Source: Pyrinomonadaceae bacterium
GTDB lineage: Bacteria; Acidobacteriota; Blastocatellia; Pyrinomonadales; Pyrinomonadaceae
DNA: 64,000 nt
Assembly (NCBI GenBank): GCA_036277115.1
Contig: DASUNM010000023.1
Span: forward strand, 372,001-436,000
Direction of reading: 5' to 3'
The notes under the pieces are model-generated. The model was not told the DNA's origin and made no database searches. It saw only the letters and a list, made by a program, of their open reading frames with translations. Shown in pieces: positions 41,657 through 50,913 of this stretch. Each line of letters opens with the position of its first letter. The stretch's first letter is position 1. The position numbers were made by a program, and so were the translations under genes.

Positions 41657-41836
41657 AGTTAGCCTCCGCGGGGGAACTAATTAATTGCTAGGGGTTGGTA
41701 AAAAGGGGGGTACTGCACTGAGATTCTTAGCACAGCGCTGGAAATACCGTCAACTGCAGGTCAAAAGCAAAAGCAGGTGACAACGGGGGGCGTCGTCACC
41801 TGCCTTCGCGAATGGCCCACGTTCAAGGGCGCTCTG

Positions 41837-42877
41837 TTACTCACCTCGCGGGCGGCGCGGGCGTCGGGGCCGCGTCCGTTCTCCACTTGGCTGCGCGTCA
41901 CCGGGCTGCACGGTGGGCGAAGGCTGCGGTGCTTTCGCTCCCGGCGGGCAGACCCAGATTTCAATGTAGTCTTCCTCGCGGTAGCCTCCATTGATCATGT
42001 TGATGCGCCGTGAATCTACACCACGCTCGTTGACCATATAGTCCATCGCGCGCCGTCCGAGTGCATCGGCCTGACCCACGCGGCTCGTGCGGCCGGCATA
42101 GACGAAGATGTACGCCGTGATGTCCGGACTGTTTTGCAGCTCGATCCCCAGGTTGTCGAGACGAGCTTTCGTGTCATCGAAAGCGGTCGACGGGAACTGA
42201 TCGAACATGCGGCATTCAGGCACCGGGATTTCCTTTTTCGTCACGTTCGTTGCAGCCTGCGCCGTTTGACGGCAAGCCGGTTCACCCGACCCGTCATCAA
42301 CAACCAGGACCGCCGTGACCCGCTGATTCCCGAGTCCGGTGGAATCCACTGTGATCGTCGGCGTGCCGGCGCCACTAACTACCCGCGCTTCAGCCGGCGA
42401 AACGGTCCATGTGTAATTCAATGGCGCGGTCCCGCTGTAAGAAACGTCAGCGGCAAACGTAATCAGATCGCCATCGTCAACTGTCGGTGGCGAGGAAACG
42501 ATTACCGGATAGGGGCATGGAGACGTGGTGACCGTGTATTTCTTCGGGATGAAATTCAGGTTAAGGCAAAGACGTCGCGAGCGTTCAATTTCGAAGTCCC
42601 GCACCCAGCGTCCGCCATTCGGCAGAGTGATCTCGACCGTGTGACGGCCGGGCTCAAGCTGAAGAACGCGAACGTCAGTCGTCGTCGTGCCTTCCGGCCG
42701 GCCGTCAATGCTAATCGGCATGCCGGCGGGGGTTGTCGAGAATTCAAGCGTGCCGTACTTCACTCGTTTCTTCGCATAAGCGGTTGACGAGGTGCAAACC
42801 AGGGCGAACGCCAGCGCAATCATTGCGGTGATTGCAAACTTAAACATTGGGGTGACCATGAAGTTTTTCTTAGTCAT
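41837..42877 (-). CDS. Envelope protein with PEGA, PKD-like and OmpA-like domains
   Basis: 346 residues. The N-terminus is a signal sequence (FKFAITAMIALAFALV, cut near TAYAK). Residues about 38-95 are a PEGA domain (YGTLEFSTTPAGMPISIDGRPEG). About 110-205 is a PKD-like Ig fold (GDLITFAADVSYSGTAPLNYTW). The C-terminal 100 residues resemble an OmpA-type domain (LQNSPDITAYIFVYAGRTSRVG, LGRRAMDYMVNERGVDSRRI), which may bind peptidoglycan. It ends in an Arg/Pro-rich tail. The PEP-CTERM gene just upstream ends 3 bases away, so the two are co-transcribed. Confidence 0.85.
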   Translation of the reverse strand: MTKKNFMVTPMFKFAITAMIALAFALVCTSSTAYAKKRVKYGTLEFSTTPAGMPISIDGRPEGTTTTDVRVLQLEPGRHTVEITLPNGGRWVRDFEIERSRRLCLNLNFIPKKYTVTTSPCPYPVIVSSPPTVDDGDLITFAADVSYSGTAPLNYTWTVSPAEARVVSGAGTPTITVDSTGLGNQRVTAVLVVDDGSGEPACRQTAQAATNVTKKEIPVPECRMFDQFPSTAFDDTKARLDNLGIELQNSPDITAYIFVYAGRTSRVGQADALGRRAMDYMVNERGVDSRRINMINGGYREEDYIEIWVCPPGAKAPQPSPTVQPGDAQPSGERTRPRRPRRPRGE

Positions 42878-42879
42878 CT

Positions 42880-43533
42880 TTACACCTCCGCCATGGTCGC
42901 TGCTTCTTTGGCCGCTTTCATTTTCGCGTAACGGCGGCGCGCGCCAGCGCTTAGGGCCGCGATGCCGGAACCCAACAGCAACAGCGAAGCCGGCTCGGGC
43001 ACTTCCGGAGTAGGCGTCGGTGTCGGAACCTTCTTCTTCTCATCGTCGTCGAAGCAGATACCCGTCAGACAAACGAGAGGAATTAACAGAAGGAATGGCC
43101 ACTTGGGAAAGCCGCCACCCACGGCCGGAATCTCGCCACAGTCGCAAATCGTACCACTGACCTGATCCTGGTCGAAGACCTGCACGTCACCTTGCGGCTG
43201 TTGCGGCGCGATGTCGGTCCCGGCCACCAGCGAAGTGGTTGTACTGGAATTCTCGGTTGCTGCCAGTTCGTTCGAAGCCGTGACGACATTTTCATCCGTG
43301 GCGGGTGAAACGCCCGTTGCGTTTGACGTCGCGACGTTACTGCGGACGTTCAAAGGGGCGGCGGGGTCTTGTGTTACCCGCAACCGCAACTGTTCGGTCT
43401 GATGACCGCGGTGCAGGTCGCCCATGACGTTTACGACATCGGCAAATTTGATTGGACTCGCCTGGGTGGGCACTGCGACCAACAGCAAAAGGCTGGCGAC
43501 CGTGCTAAATTGGCGGAAAATACGACCTCTCAT
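42880..43533 (-). CDS. PEP-CTERM sorting-domain protein
   Basis: 217 residues with an N-terminal signal (FSTVASLLLLVAVPTQA). The middle is a low-complexity, probably extended region without recognised domain. The C-terminus carries the sorting tripartite signal: VPEPASLLLLGSGIAALSAG (PEP motif plus hydrophobic helix) and then an Arg-rich tail (ARRRYAK). By family it is handled by exosortase and cut after export; no exosortase gene is in the window. It lies directly upstream of the PEGA/OmpA gene. The start follows AGGAGGGAG, slightly farther than usual. Confidence 0.88.
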   Translation of the reverse strand: MRGRIFRQFSTVASLLLLVAVPTQASPIKFADVVNVMGDLHRGHQTEQLRLRVTQDPAAPLNVRSNVATSNATGVSPATDENVVTASNELAATENSSTTTSLVAGTDIAPQQPQGDVQVFDQDQVSGTICDCGEIPAVGGGFPKWPFLLLIPLVCLTGICFDDDEKKKVPTPTPTPEVPEPASLLLLGSGIAALSAGARRRYAKMKAAKEAATMAEV

Positions 43534-43904
43534 TGGTTAGGCAACTCCCTCCTGAAGTCTTCGGCTGCGTTTGTCTCAGGCACTCGGATTAGGAAATTTG
43601 GTCATTTTTTGAGACACAGCGAGGCAGCCTGCTGCGGGTACAAGCCTGCAAAACCCAAAGGGGCTTGTTTTCCTTTTAAGAAAACAGGGTGAATGTCGGG
43701 GCTATTCCAGTTTCGGGAAGGACTTACGGAGGAAAAAACGCCACAAAATAAGAGCGGGTGAACGTGAGGTTCCCTCTCCCGCTGGGAGAGGGTTAGGGTG
43801 AGGGCTTAGCGCGAAAACTAAAAAAGAAAAATAGGTCTTTCCTCTGTCGCTAAAGCTGCGCTCCCTCACCCCGGCCCTCTCCCAGCGGGAGAGGGAGTTT
43901 AGGA
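43534..43904. repeat. Spacer with CCCTCTCCC inverted-repeat element
   Basis: No gene. Arms 43772-43804 and 43863-43895 are 33 bases each and reverse-complementary at 30 positions, separated by 58 bases. Each arm is itself a hairpin, CCCTCTCCC-GCT-GGGAGAGGG, followed by a GGGTGAGGG tail. The element lies just downstream of the pnp stop (43905) and upstream of the PEP-CTERM gene. A close relative lies at 16247-16270. I see nothing else in the stretch. Confidence 0.82.
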
Positions 43905-46037
43905 TTACTCGTGACCGCTGGCAGCGTCGGCATGCTGGGCTTCGTCACGGAGGACGGCCTTGCGGGAAAGCTTAATTTTGTTGCCTTCCTTGCCGATGCA
44001 CTTGACCATGATTTGCTGGCCTTCTTTCAGCTCGTCACGCACGTCGCGGATGCGCCGGTCGGCGATTTCCGAGATGTGCAACAGGCCGTCAGTGCCGGGG
44101 AAGATTTCGACGAAGGCGCCGAAATCAACGATGCGGCTCACCGTTCCGACGTAGGTGGCGCCGACTTCGGCATCAGCGGTCAGGCCCTTAATTCGAGCGA
44201 CCGCAGCCTCAGCCGCCGCCCCATCCGCAGTCGCAATTGAGACGGTGCCGTCATCTTCGACATCGATCTTTGCGCCGGTTTCCTCAACCAAAGCGCGGAT
44301 GACCTTGCCGCCTGGTCCGATGACGTCGCGAATCTTGTCCGGATTGATCTTGATCTTGATGATGCGCGGCGCATGCTCCGAAATTGAGGCACGTGCCTCG
44401 GGCAGCGCTTGCTCCATCAGGCCGAGAATGTACAGACGACCCTTCTTTGCCTGCTCCAGCGCCTCAGCCATGATCTGGGCATTAACACCGGTGATCTTGA
44501 TGTCCATCTGCAACGCCGTGATTCCGTCGGGCGTGCCGGCGACTTTGAAGTCCATGTCGCCGTAGTGATCTTCGGCGCCGGCGATGTCCGTCAGAATCGC
44601 GTACTTGTTGCCCTCCATGACAAGGCCCATCGCCACGCCTGCGACGGATGCTTTCAGCGGCACGCCCGCATCCATCATCGACAACGCGCCCCCGCAGACC
44701 GAAGCCATCGACGATGAACCGTTCGATTCGGTGATGTCAGAAACGAGCCGGATCGTGTACGGGAACGTCGTGTCGTCAGGCAGGACCGCCTCGAGCGCGC
44801 GACGTGCGAGTGCGCCGTGGCCGATTTCGCGCCGACCCGGACTGCCGAAGCGTCCCGTTTCGCCTACTGAATAGGGCGGGAAGTTGTAGTTCAGCATGAA
44901 GCGTCGCTTGATCTCGCCCTTTTCGAGATCGTCCATGAACTGTTCGTCTTCTTTCGTCCCGAGCGTGGTGGTGACCAACGCCTGGGTCTCGCCGCGCGTA
45001 AACAGCGCCGAGCCATGAGTCCGCGGCAGCCAACCAACTTCGCAGTTGATGGCCCGAATCTCTGAAAAGCGACGGCCGTCCGGTCGGCGACGATGATTCA
45101 GAATGTCGTCGCGGAAAATCTTCTCCTTCAGATGGTCGAAAATTTTCTTCGACATCTGCCGCTTTTCGGGTTCGTCTGCCGGATAACCTTCGACTACTTC
45201 CTTTTTCAGCGCATCGACGGCGGCATAACTCGACCGTTTTTCCTGGCCCGTCGTGTCGAGGGCGGCCCGTAACCGGTCCGCGTAATTTCTTTCGATTTCG
45301 CCGACCATTTCCTCGTTCAAGACTGGCGGCTCAACCGCGCGCTTCTCAATGCCGAGGGCCTTGTAAAGTTCTTTCTGCCAACGGCACAGCCGGTTGATTT
45401 CCTTGTGCGCCAACATCAACGCTTCGACCATGATGGCCTCGGAAACTTCGTCGGCGCCCGCTTCGACCATGACGATGGCCTCTTCCGTGCCGGCCACGAT
45501 CAGGTTGAGTTTTGATTCGCGAATCTCGGCGTAAGTCGGATTCACCACGTACCGGCCGTCGATCAAGCCAACGCGCACGCCGGCAATCGGGTTCGGAAAT
45601 GGAATGTCGGAAAGGTAAAGCGCGCAGGACGCGCCGGTAATCGCCAAAACATCAGGATTGTTTTCCGGGTCAGCGGAAATGACCGAGGCCACCACCTGAG
45701 TTTCATTCCGATAACCTTCGGTGAAAAGCGGCCGGCAAGGCCGATCGATCAACCGGCAGGTAATGACTTCCTTTTCATTGGGCCGGCCTTCGCGTCGGAA
45801 ATAGTTGCCGGGAATGCGGCCCGCCGCAAAGAACGCTTCACGATACTCGACGGTGAGCGGGAAGAAATCTACCCCTTCACGCGGCGTCAAAGCGCCGACG
45901 GCGGCGCACAACAACATCGTGTCTCCATAACGAATCACACAAGATCCGTCTGCCTGTTTGGCAACGCGACCTACTTCTACGGTGAAATCGCGATCGCCGA
46001 CTCTGATTGATTCTTTCAAATACTTTTTGACTGTCAT
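43905..46037 (-). CDS. pnp: Polyribonucleotide nucleotidyltransferase
   Basis: The phosphorolytic 3' to 5' exoribonuclease of the RNA degradosome, 710 residues. Two RNase PH-like domains are present, with GDTMLLCAAVG and RADGRRFSEIR-type elements (RRPDGRRFSEIRAI). The KH domain is near residue 570 (DKIRDVIGPGGKVIRALVEETG) and the S1 domain near 640 (VGATYVGTVSRIVDFGAFVEIFPG), both complete. The C-terminus is short. The gene follows rpsO on the same strand after a 323-base spacer with a strong stem-loop, the arrangement used for autoregulation in E. coli. Confidence 0.98.
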   Translation of the reverse strand: MTVKKYLKESIRVGDRDFTVEVGRVAKQADGSCVIRYGDTMLLCAAVGALTPREGVDFFPLTVEYREAFFAAGRIPGNYFRREGRPNEKEVITCRLIDRPCRPLFTEGYRNETQVVASVISADPENNPDVLAITGASCALYLSDIPFPNPIAGVRVGLIDGRYVVNPTYAEIRESKLNLIVAGTEEAIVMVEAGADEVSEAIMVEALMLAHKEINRLCRWQKELYKALGIEKRAVEPPVLNEEMVGEIERNYADRLRAALDTTGQEKRSSYAAVDALKKEVVEGYPADEPEKRQMSKKIFDHLKEKIFRDDILNHRRRPDGRRFSEIRAINCEVGWLPRTHGSALFTRGETQALVTTTLGTKEDEQFMDDLEKGEIKRRFMLNYNFPPYSVGETGRFGSPGRREIGHGALARRALEAVLPDDTTFPYTIRLVSDITESNGSSSMASVCGGALSMMDAGVPLKASVAGVAMGLVMEGNKYAILTDIAGAEDHYGDMDFKVAGTPDGITALQMDIKITGVNAQIMAEALEQAKKGRLYILGLMEQALPEARASISEHAPRIIKIKINPDKIRDVIGPGGKVIRALVEETGAKIDVEDDGTVSIATADGAAAEAAVARIKGLTADAEVGATYVGTVSRIVDFGAFVEIFPGTDGLLHISEIADRRIRDVRDELKEGQQIMVKCIGKEGNKIKLSRKAVLRDEAQHADAASGHE

Positions 46038-46360
46038 TTTTGATCGTCTCCTTTTGACGACGGCTGGCGTCTGGTATCAGCCAGTCACGCAACGTCTCAT
46101 CCGCTGCGACTTTGGTTACTTTGGAGGACGGCGACTCGGCCGCCGCTGGAAAGCGCCGGCAAGTCAGCGCTCCAAATAAAAATGAAGGCGGCAGAGCCTT
46201 TACCCGTGAAGCTCTTGCCGCCTTTCGGTTTTGTTTGTGCTTCGCGCCGCCTGTCTCCTCGATATCGCCGTCACGTTCGGCTCGGTCGCAGGCCTTCGAA
46301 TGGCGCGGGCTTGTTCTACCGGAGAGTCGAATCTCTCCTTAGGTTGTTTTCGACTAACGA
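46038..46360. other. rpsO-pnp spacer
   Basis: No gene. It contains the stem-loop at 46187-46222 and a further GC-rich imperfect stem around 46150-46173. Nothing else stands out. Confidence 0.6.
46187..46222 (-). terminator. Stem-loop between rpsO and pnp (terminator or RNase III site)
   Basis: Stem ggcggcagagc with gctcttgccgcc, 11-12 bp with a loop of 13 or fewer bases. Read on the minus strand it is followed by TTCATTTTTATTT. In many bacteria a similar hairpin attenuates rpsO-pnp transcription or is cut by RNase III. Confidence 0.7.
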
Positions 46361-46630
46361 TTAACGACGCAGGCCCAGTCGTCCGACGACTTCGTGGTAC
46401 TGCTGTATGTTCGTCTTCTTCAAGTAATCGAGCAAACTTCGACGATGCGAGACCATCTTTAACAGGCCGCGCCGCGAATGATTGTCCTTCTTATGTGTCT
46501 TGAAATGCTCGGTGAGTTCGTTGATACGCTGACTCAAGAGCGCGATTTGTATTTGGGGTGACCCCGTGTCGCTGTCGTGCGTCCGAAAATCGGTGACGAT
46601 TTTTTCCTTCGCTTCTTTTGCTAATGCCAC
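46361..46630 (-). CDS. rpsO: 30S ribosomal protein S15
   Basis: 89 residues, the normal length. [37 protein letters not shown] is the S15 core with the conserved D-x-G-S-x-x-x-Q and H-x-x-D-x-H-S-R-R-G-L motifs, and DYLKKT follows near the C-terminus. S15 binds the 16S rRNA central domain and is an early assembly protein. It is first in the rpsO-pnp unit. Confidence 0.98.
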   Translation of the reverse strand: MALAKEAKEKIVTDFRTHDSDTGSPQIQIALLSQRINELTEHFKTHKKDNHSRRGLLKMVSHRRSLLDYLKKTNIQQYHEVVGRLGLRR

Positions 46631-46832
46631 TGCTTAAAGATGGCCTCCTGAACCGCAGTAATGCCGATTCTTCGGCAAAACCGCAAAGAATTTAATATCG
46701 CAGAGAAGTTAACATCCGGCTGCCTGAGTGTCCAGCCACGGGCAGTTCGAGGGTCCGGGCCGCCTACTGTGCCGTAGGAGGCTTGTCTGTTAACATCTCC
46801 GACTCGTTTGCGGGACGGTTGAATACGGATAA

Positions 46833-48065
46833 ATGGCTAAAAAAGACGCGAAAATCCTAATCCTTGGCGGCGGCTTCGGCGGGTTATTTACGGCGCTCGA
46901 TCTCGCCGGAGACGGGGAAATCATACTCGTTAGCGACGAAGACCACTTCACCTTCAAACCGATGCTTTACGAGTACTTGAGCGGCGAAGTCGAAGCCTGG
47001 CACATTGCACCGAATTATTCCGAGCTGCTTGATGACGTGAAGCTGGTGCGTGGCGCCGTCACATCGATCGACCTGGATCAGCGCTCGGTGACAATTGAAG
47101 GCCGCGCCGCGCCGCTGACTTCCGACGCGCTGGTGCTGGCACTCGGCGCAACGACGAATTACTGGGGCGTTGAAGGCGCCGAACAATTCAGCCTTCCTTT
47201 TCGGACGATCGCCGACGCTAATCACTTGCGGCGACGCCTGACCGAAGCCCTTGATCGCATTCAGCCGGATGCCGCCCCGCAGGACACCCGGGCAGCGCTG
47301 ACATTCGCTGTCGTGGGCGGAGGAGCGAGTGGCGTTGAGCTGGCGACCAAGATGGCCGATCTGCTGCGCGACGCCGTGAAGCGCCGCGCGCTACGCGGTG
47401 AGCCGCGCGTCATTATCATCGAAATGGCCGATCGACTGGTGCCGGGTATGGGAGACGAGATTCGGGAACATGTTGAGCGCGAGCTGTTAGAACAGCGCAT
47501 CGAGATTCACACGCAGACGCGCGTCGCGCGAGTCGCGCCGAACGTACTGACCCTGGAACACAACGGGCGCGAAAGTGATATTGAAGTTGCGGACGTCGTT
47601 TGGGTGGCGGGTGTGCGCATGAATCCGCTCATTGAGAACCTCAAAGTCGAAAAGGATAAACGCGGACTGATAATCGTCGAACCGACCCTGCAAGTTCGCA
47701 ATCACCCAAATGTTTTCACCCTTGGCGATATCGCCTCTTTCACGGACGTCCCGCCGACGCTTGCCGGAACAGCCCAGCTCGCATTGCAGCAGGCGCATCT
47801 ATGCGCGCGCAACGTGCGCGCTTCTTTGAGCGGCGACGAGCTCAAGACGAAACACTTTGTTGAGCTGGGCGAAGCGATTAGCCTGGGCACGGAACACGCC
47901 GCGGTCCTCTCAGCCGGCAAAGTCATGGCCGGACCGCTCGCCCGCCAGGCACGTTTCGCGATGTACACCGCGCGTTTGCCTACATGGCACCATCGGCTGA
48001 AGGTCGGCGCGAGCTGGTTCTTCGAAGGCACCGAGCCAAGGCCTTTACAGCCCCTGGGGTTCTGA
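46833..48065 (+). CDS. ndh: NAD(P)H:quinone-type FAD oxidoreductase (NDH-2 family)
   Basis: A 410-residue flavoprotein with two dinucleotide folds: FAD at LILGGGFGGLFTALDLAG, and NAD(P) at FAVVGGGASGVELATKMADLL. The strands VVWVAGVRMNPL and VFTLGDIASF match the conserved FAD-binding end. By family it oxidises NADH and reduces quinone without pumping protons, at the inner membrane surface through an amphipathic C-terminus. The next gene starts 6 bases after the stop. The start codon follows a promoter-distal sequence with no clear ribosome site. Confidence 0.9.
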   Translation: MAKKDAKILILGGGFGGLFTALDLAGDGEIILVSDEDHFTFKPMLYEYLSGEVEAWHIAPNYSELLDDVKLVRGAVTSIDLDQRSVTIEGRAAPLTSDALVLALGATTNYWGVEGAEQFSLPFRTIADANHLRRRLTEALDRIQPDAAPQDTRAALTFAVVGGGASGVELATKMADLLRDAVKRRALRGEPRVIIIEMADRLVPGMGDEIREHVERELLEQRIEIHTQTRVARVAPNVLTLEHNGRESDIEVADVVWVAGVRMNPLIENLKVEKDKRGLIIVEPTLQVRNHPNVFTLGDIASFTDVPPTLAGTAQLALQQAHLCARNVRASLSGDELKTKHFVELGEAISLGTEHAAVLSAGKVMAGPLARQARFAMYTARLPTWHHRLKVGASWFFEGTEPRPLQPLGF

Positions 48066-48071
48066 TCGCCC

Positions 48072-49571
48072 ATGTCCGACCCGAAGCCAGAGAGGCGGAA
48101 AGCATCACCGTTAGGCGATATGCCGGCCGAGGAATTCCGTCGCCACGGCCATGAGCTCATCGATTGGATCTCCGATTACTTCGAACACATCGATGATCTG
48201 CCTGTCTTGGCGCAGGTCGAACCCGGCGAACTGAAATCGCAATTGCCAGCTTCGCCACCGGAAAAAGGCGAATCGATGGAAGCGATCCTGGCCGACGTTG
48301 ATCGGCTAATCGTTCCCGCGCTCACTCACTGGAGCCATCCTTCATTCTTCGCTTACTTCGCCACCTCAACTTCCGCGCCGGGAATTTTTGCCGAGTTATT
48401 GTCCGCGGCGTTTGATACGAAGGCTTTGAACTGGCGCGCCGCGCCCGCCGCTACCGAACTGGAAGACGTAACTCTTGATTGGCTGCGGCAGATGATGGGA
48501 CTGCCGCCCACGTTCGGTGGGATCATCTACGACACCGCTTCGGTTTCGACGCTTCATGCGTTAGCGGCCGCGCGCGAGAATCTCAGTTTGCGGATTCGCG
48601 AAGACGGCATGACCGGGCGTCCCGACTTACCACTTCTCCGCGTCTACACTTCAGAGCACGCACACTCTGTGGTCGACAAAGCTGCGATGACTCTGGGACT
48701 CGGCCAGCGCTCAGTGCGCAAGATTGCGGCGGACGCCGAGTTCCGCATGGACACATCGGCTCTTAGCAACGCAATTCAAGACGACAGGGAAAAGGGGTTG
48801 CTGCCATTCGCTGTGGTGGCCACCGTGGGCACAACTTCGACCAGCAGCATCGATCCTGTCTCAGCCATCGCGGATATTTGTGAACGCGAGAAACTTTGGC
48901 TGCACATCGACGCAGCGTACGCCGGCTCAGCCGCGATCGTCCCGGAACTACGGCATCTGTTTGACGGCTGCGAACGTGCGGATTCGTTCACGTTGAATCC
49001 GCACAAATGGTTATTCACACCCTTCGACCTGTCGGTACTGTTTTGCCGTCACATGGAAATCCTGCATCGCGCGTTTTCGTTAGTGATCGAGGTCCTGCGC
49101 ACTTCTGAAGCAGAACGCAATACCGTCATCAATCATTCGGAGTATGGCATTCAGCTTGGTCGTCGCTTTCGCGCGTTGAAACTTTGGATGATCATCCGTT
49201 ACTTCGGTCACGAAGGACTGGCCGCCCGCATTCGCGAACACGTCCGGCTGGCAAAGCTGTTCGCGTCGTGGGTTGAAGACTCGCGGGATTGGGAACTGAT
49301 GGCGCCCGTACCGTTCGCGCTGGTTTGTTTTCGCGCAAATTCGGGCGGTGGCCAGTCAGGCGAAGCCGGTAAACGAGGGGATATCCTGAATGAAACCGTC
49401 ATGCATGCCGTGAACGCGACGGGTAAAGCCTTTCTTTCGCACACAAAACTCAACGACAAACTGGTGCTGCGGCTTTCCATCGGCAACATCCGCACGACTG
49501 AAGCACACGTCCGTCGCGTGTGGGAATTGCTGAACGAACAACTCCGGCGCCTGCGAGCCGAAGCACCCTGA
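48072..49571 (+). CDS. Pyridoxal-phosphate decarboxylase, aromatic-L-amino-acid type
   Basis: 499 residues of the group II PLP-dependent decarboxylases (TyDC/AADC/GAD). The PLP-lysine is Lys312 in NPHKWLFTPFD. Other signatures are HWSHPSFFAYFATSTSAPG, the conserved VVATVGTTSTSSIDP and HIDAAYAGSAAI. The sequence is nearest to the aromatic type, decarboxylating Trp, Tyr or Dopa, but substrate choice cannot be read reliably. It begins 6 bases after the NDH-2 gene and its stop is followed after 4 bases by the PHP gene, so the three genes are probably an operon. Confidence 0.9.
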   Translation: MSDPKPERRKASPLGDMPAEEFRRHGHELIDWISDYFEHIDDLPVLAQVEPGELKSQLPASPPEKGESMEAILADVDRLIVPALTHWSHPSFFAYFATSTSAPGIFAELLSAAFDTKALNWRAAPAATELEDVTLDWLRQMMGLPPTFGGIIYDTASVSTLHALAAARENLSLRIREDGMTGRPDLPLLRVYTSEHAHSVVDKAAMTLGLGQRSVRKIAADAEFRMDTSALSNAIQDDREKGLLPFAVVATVGTTSTSSIDPVSAIADICEREKLWLHIDAAYAGSAAIVPELRHLFDGCERADSFTLNPHKWLFTPFDLSVLFCRHMEILHRAFSLVIEVLRTSEAERNTVINHSEYGIQLGRRFRALKLWMIIRYFGHEGLAARIREHVRLAKLFASWVEDSRDWELMAPVPFALVCFRANSGGGQSGEAGKRGDILNETVMHAVNATGKAFLSHTKLNDKLVLRLSIGNIRTTEAHVRRVWELLNEQLRRLRAEAP

Positions 49572-49575
49572 ATCA

Positions 49576-50775
49576 ATGACCCGTCGCCGCAAGTTCGTAC
49601 TCGCCCTGCTCGTAATTCTCGCATTGTCGCAGACGCCGTTTGCGTATCGCCGGTATCGCCTGAAGCGTCTGCAGAATACGATTCAGCAACTCGCGTCTCA
49701 GCGAAGTCCAAACGAGACGGCGAGTGAATACATCGATTACAAGGGCGTCATTCACGTCCACACGGCACTCGGCGGGCACAGCAGCGGAACTTTCGCAGAG
49801 TTGATCGCGGCGGCGAAATCAAACGATCTCGACTTTGTGATCATGACCGAGCATCCGCAAGCTGAGTTCGACACCGCGGCCATGACGTTGAGCGGAGTAC
49901 ATGCCGGCATTCTGTTCGTGAACGGAAATGAAGTGGCGACGGCCGACGGCGATCGACTGCTATTAATTCCTGCTCCGCCAAACGCTAACGAAAGACGCTC
50001 AACGAAGGATGTCGTTGACCAGCAAAAGGCGAATCAGGGTTTAGCGTTTGCGGCATACCCAACAGAGTCGAGCACCTGGCAAGCGAACCCAGTGGACGGT
50101 GTCGAGATCTATAACCTCTTCACGAACACGAAGCGGATTAATCGGTTGGTAACATTCTTTGACGGGCTTTGGTCATATCGTAGTTATCCCGATCTGATGT
50201 TCGCAAACTTTTTCGCGCGTCCGACGGAAGACTTGAAACGCTGGGACGAGGCAATGTCGTCGAGCAATCGCCGACTGGTGGCCGTCGGCGGCAACGATGC
50301 GCATTCGAATGTTGGTTTCGGACTCACTGATGCAACCGGCAGGCAGCTTGTGGGTGTGAAGTTGGATCCGTATGAGCGAAGCTTTCGCACCGTTCGAACC
50401 CACGTGTTGGTCCAAAAGGATAAACCGCTCACGCGTGAATCGTTGCTCGAGGCACTGTCGCTCGGGCACTGCTACGTTTCCTTCGACATCTTCGGCGATG
50501 CGGCGGGTTTTGATTTTCGTGCGCTGCAATCACAAGCGATGATGGGCGATGAAACTGCGTACCTTCAGCCCCTCGAATTAATCGCTAGAGCCCCTGTCGC
50601 CAGCCGCTTTGTCCTGCTAAGAAACGGCGTCGCCCTCGATCAATCGGCGGGGACGACGGTGCGATTTCCCGTAACGGCTGCCGGCATTTACCGCGTTGAG
50701 GTCTATCTCGACTCGCTGCCGCCACCTGGGACAGGTAAGCCATGGATCCTTTCGAACCCCATCTACGTTCGCTGA
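49576..50775 (+). CDS. PHP-domain metal-dependent phosphoesterase, membrane-anchored
   Basis: 399 residues. A basic start (MTRRRKFVLALLVILALSQT) is a signal anchor. The PHP motif is present: GVIHVHTALGGHSSGTFAEL (H-x-H and second box), VIMTEHPQ (third box) and VAVGGNDAHSNVG (fourth box) with the His/Asp ligands of the three-metal site. The C-terminal part, after residue 300, is a beta-rich domain (LELIARAPVASRFVLLRNGVAL). PHP proteins hydrolyse phosphate esters or act in DNA repair; with a signal anchor this copy faces the periplasm. It ends the small operon with NDH-2 and the decarboxylase. Confidence 0.85.
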   Translation: MTRRRKFVLALLVILALSQTPFAYRRYRLKRLQNTIQQLASQRSPNETASEYIDYKGVIHVHTALGGHSSGTFAELIAAAKSNDLDFVIMTEHPQAEFDTAAMTLSGVHAGILFVNGNEVATADGDRLLLIPAPPNANERRSTKDVVDQQKANQGLAFAAYPTESSTWQANPVDGVEIYNLFTNTKRINRLVTFFDGLWSYRSYPDLMFANFFARPTEDLKRWDEAMSSSNRRLVAVGGNDAHSNVGFGLTDATGRQLVGVKLDPYERSFRTVRTHVLVQKDKPLTRESLLEALSLGHCYVSFDIFGDAAGFDFRALQSQAMMGDETAYLQPLELIARAPVASRFVLLRNGVALDQSAGTTVRFPVTAAGIYRVEVYLDSLPPPGTGKPWILSNPIYVR

Positions 50776-50815
50776 TCCTTAGAAAAAAGGCTCAAAAACC
50801 GGTCAAATCTATCTA

Positions 50816-50844
50816 TTGAGCCCCTCCTAGCGCTGTGTTAAACT
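50816..50844 (+). promoter_or_regulatory. Promoter candidate for the FecR-domain gene
   Basis: TTGAGC at 50816-50821, a 17-base spacer, and TAAACT at 50839-50844, each matching the sigma70 consensus at four of six positions. The gene starts 70 bases on. Confidence 0.35.
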
Positions 50845-50913
50845 CCGTTTGGCTGTTCGAATCCCGACTTTATCGGGTTTTCCGCCTCTCTCATCTCGCG
50901 CAATCGTCGTTCG

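Noticed and set aside
43534..43771. A c-di-GMP riboswitch-like stretch in the leader of the PEP-CTERM gene
   Set aside because: Some pieces (a GC stem and gcaggc) resemble it, but the conserved core and second stem are missing.
46631..46832. Small stem gcctac/gtaggagg near 46762-46783
   Set aside because: The stem is short, with no T-tract and no second copy that I can see. I could not support a terminator or repeat call.
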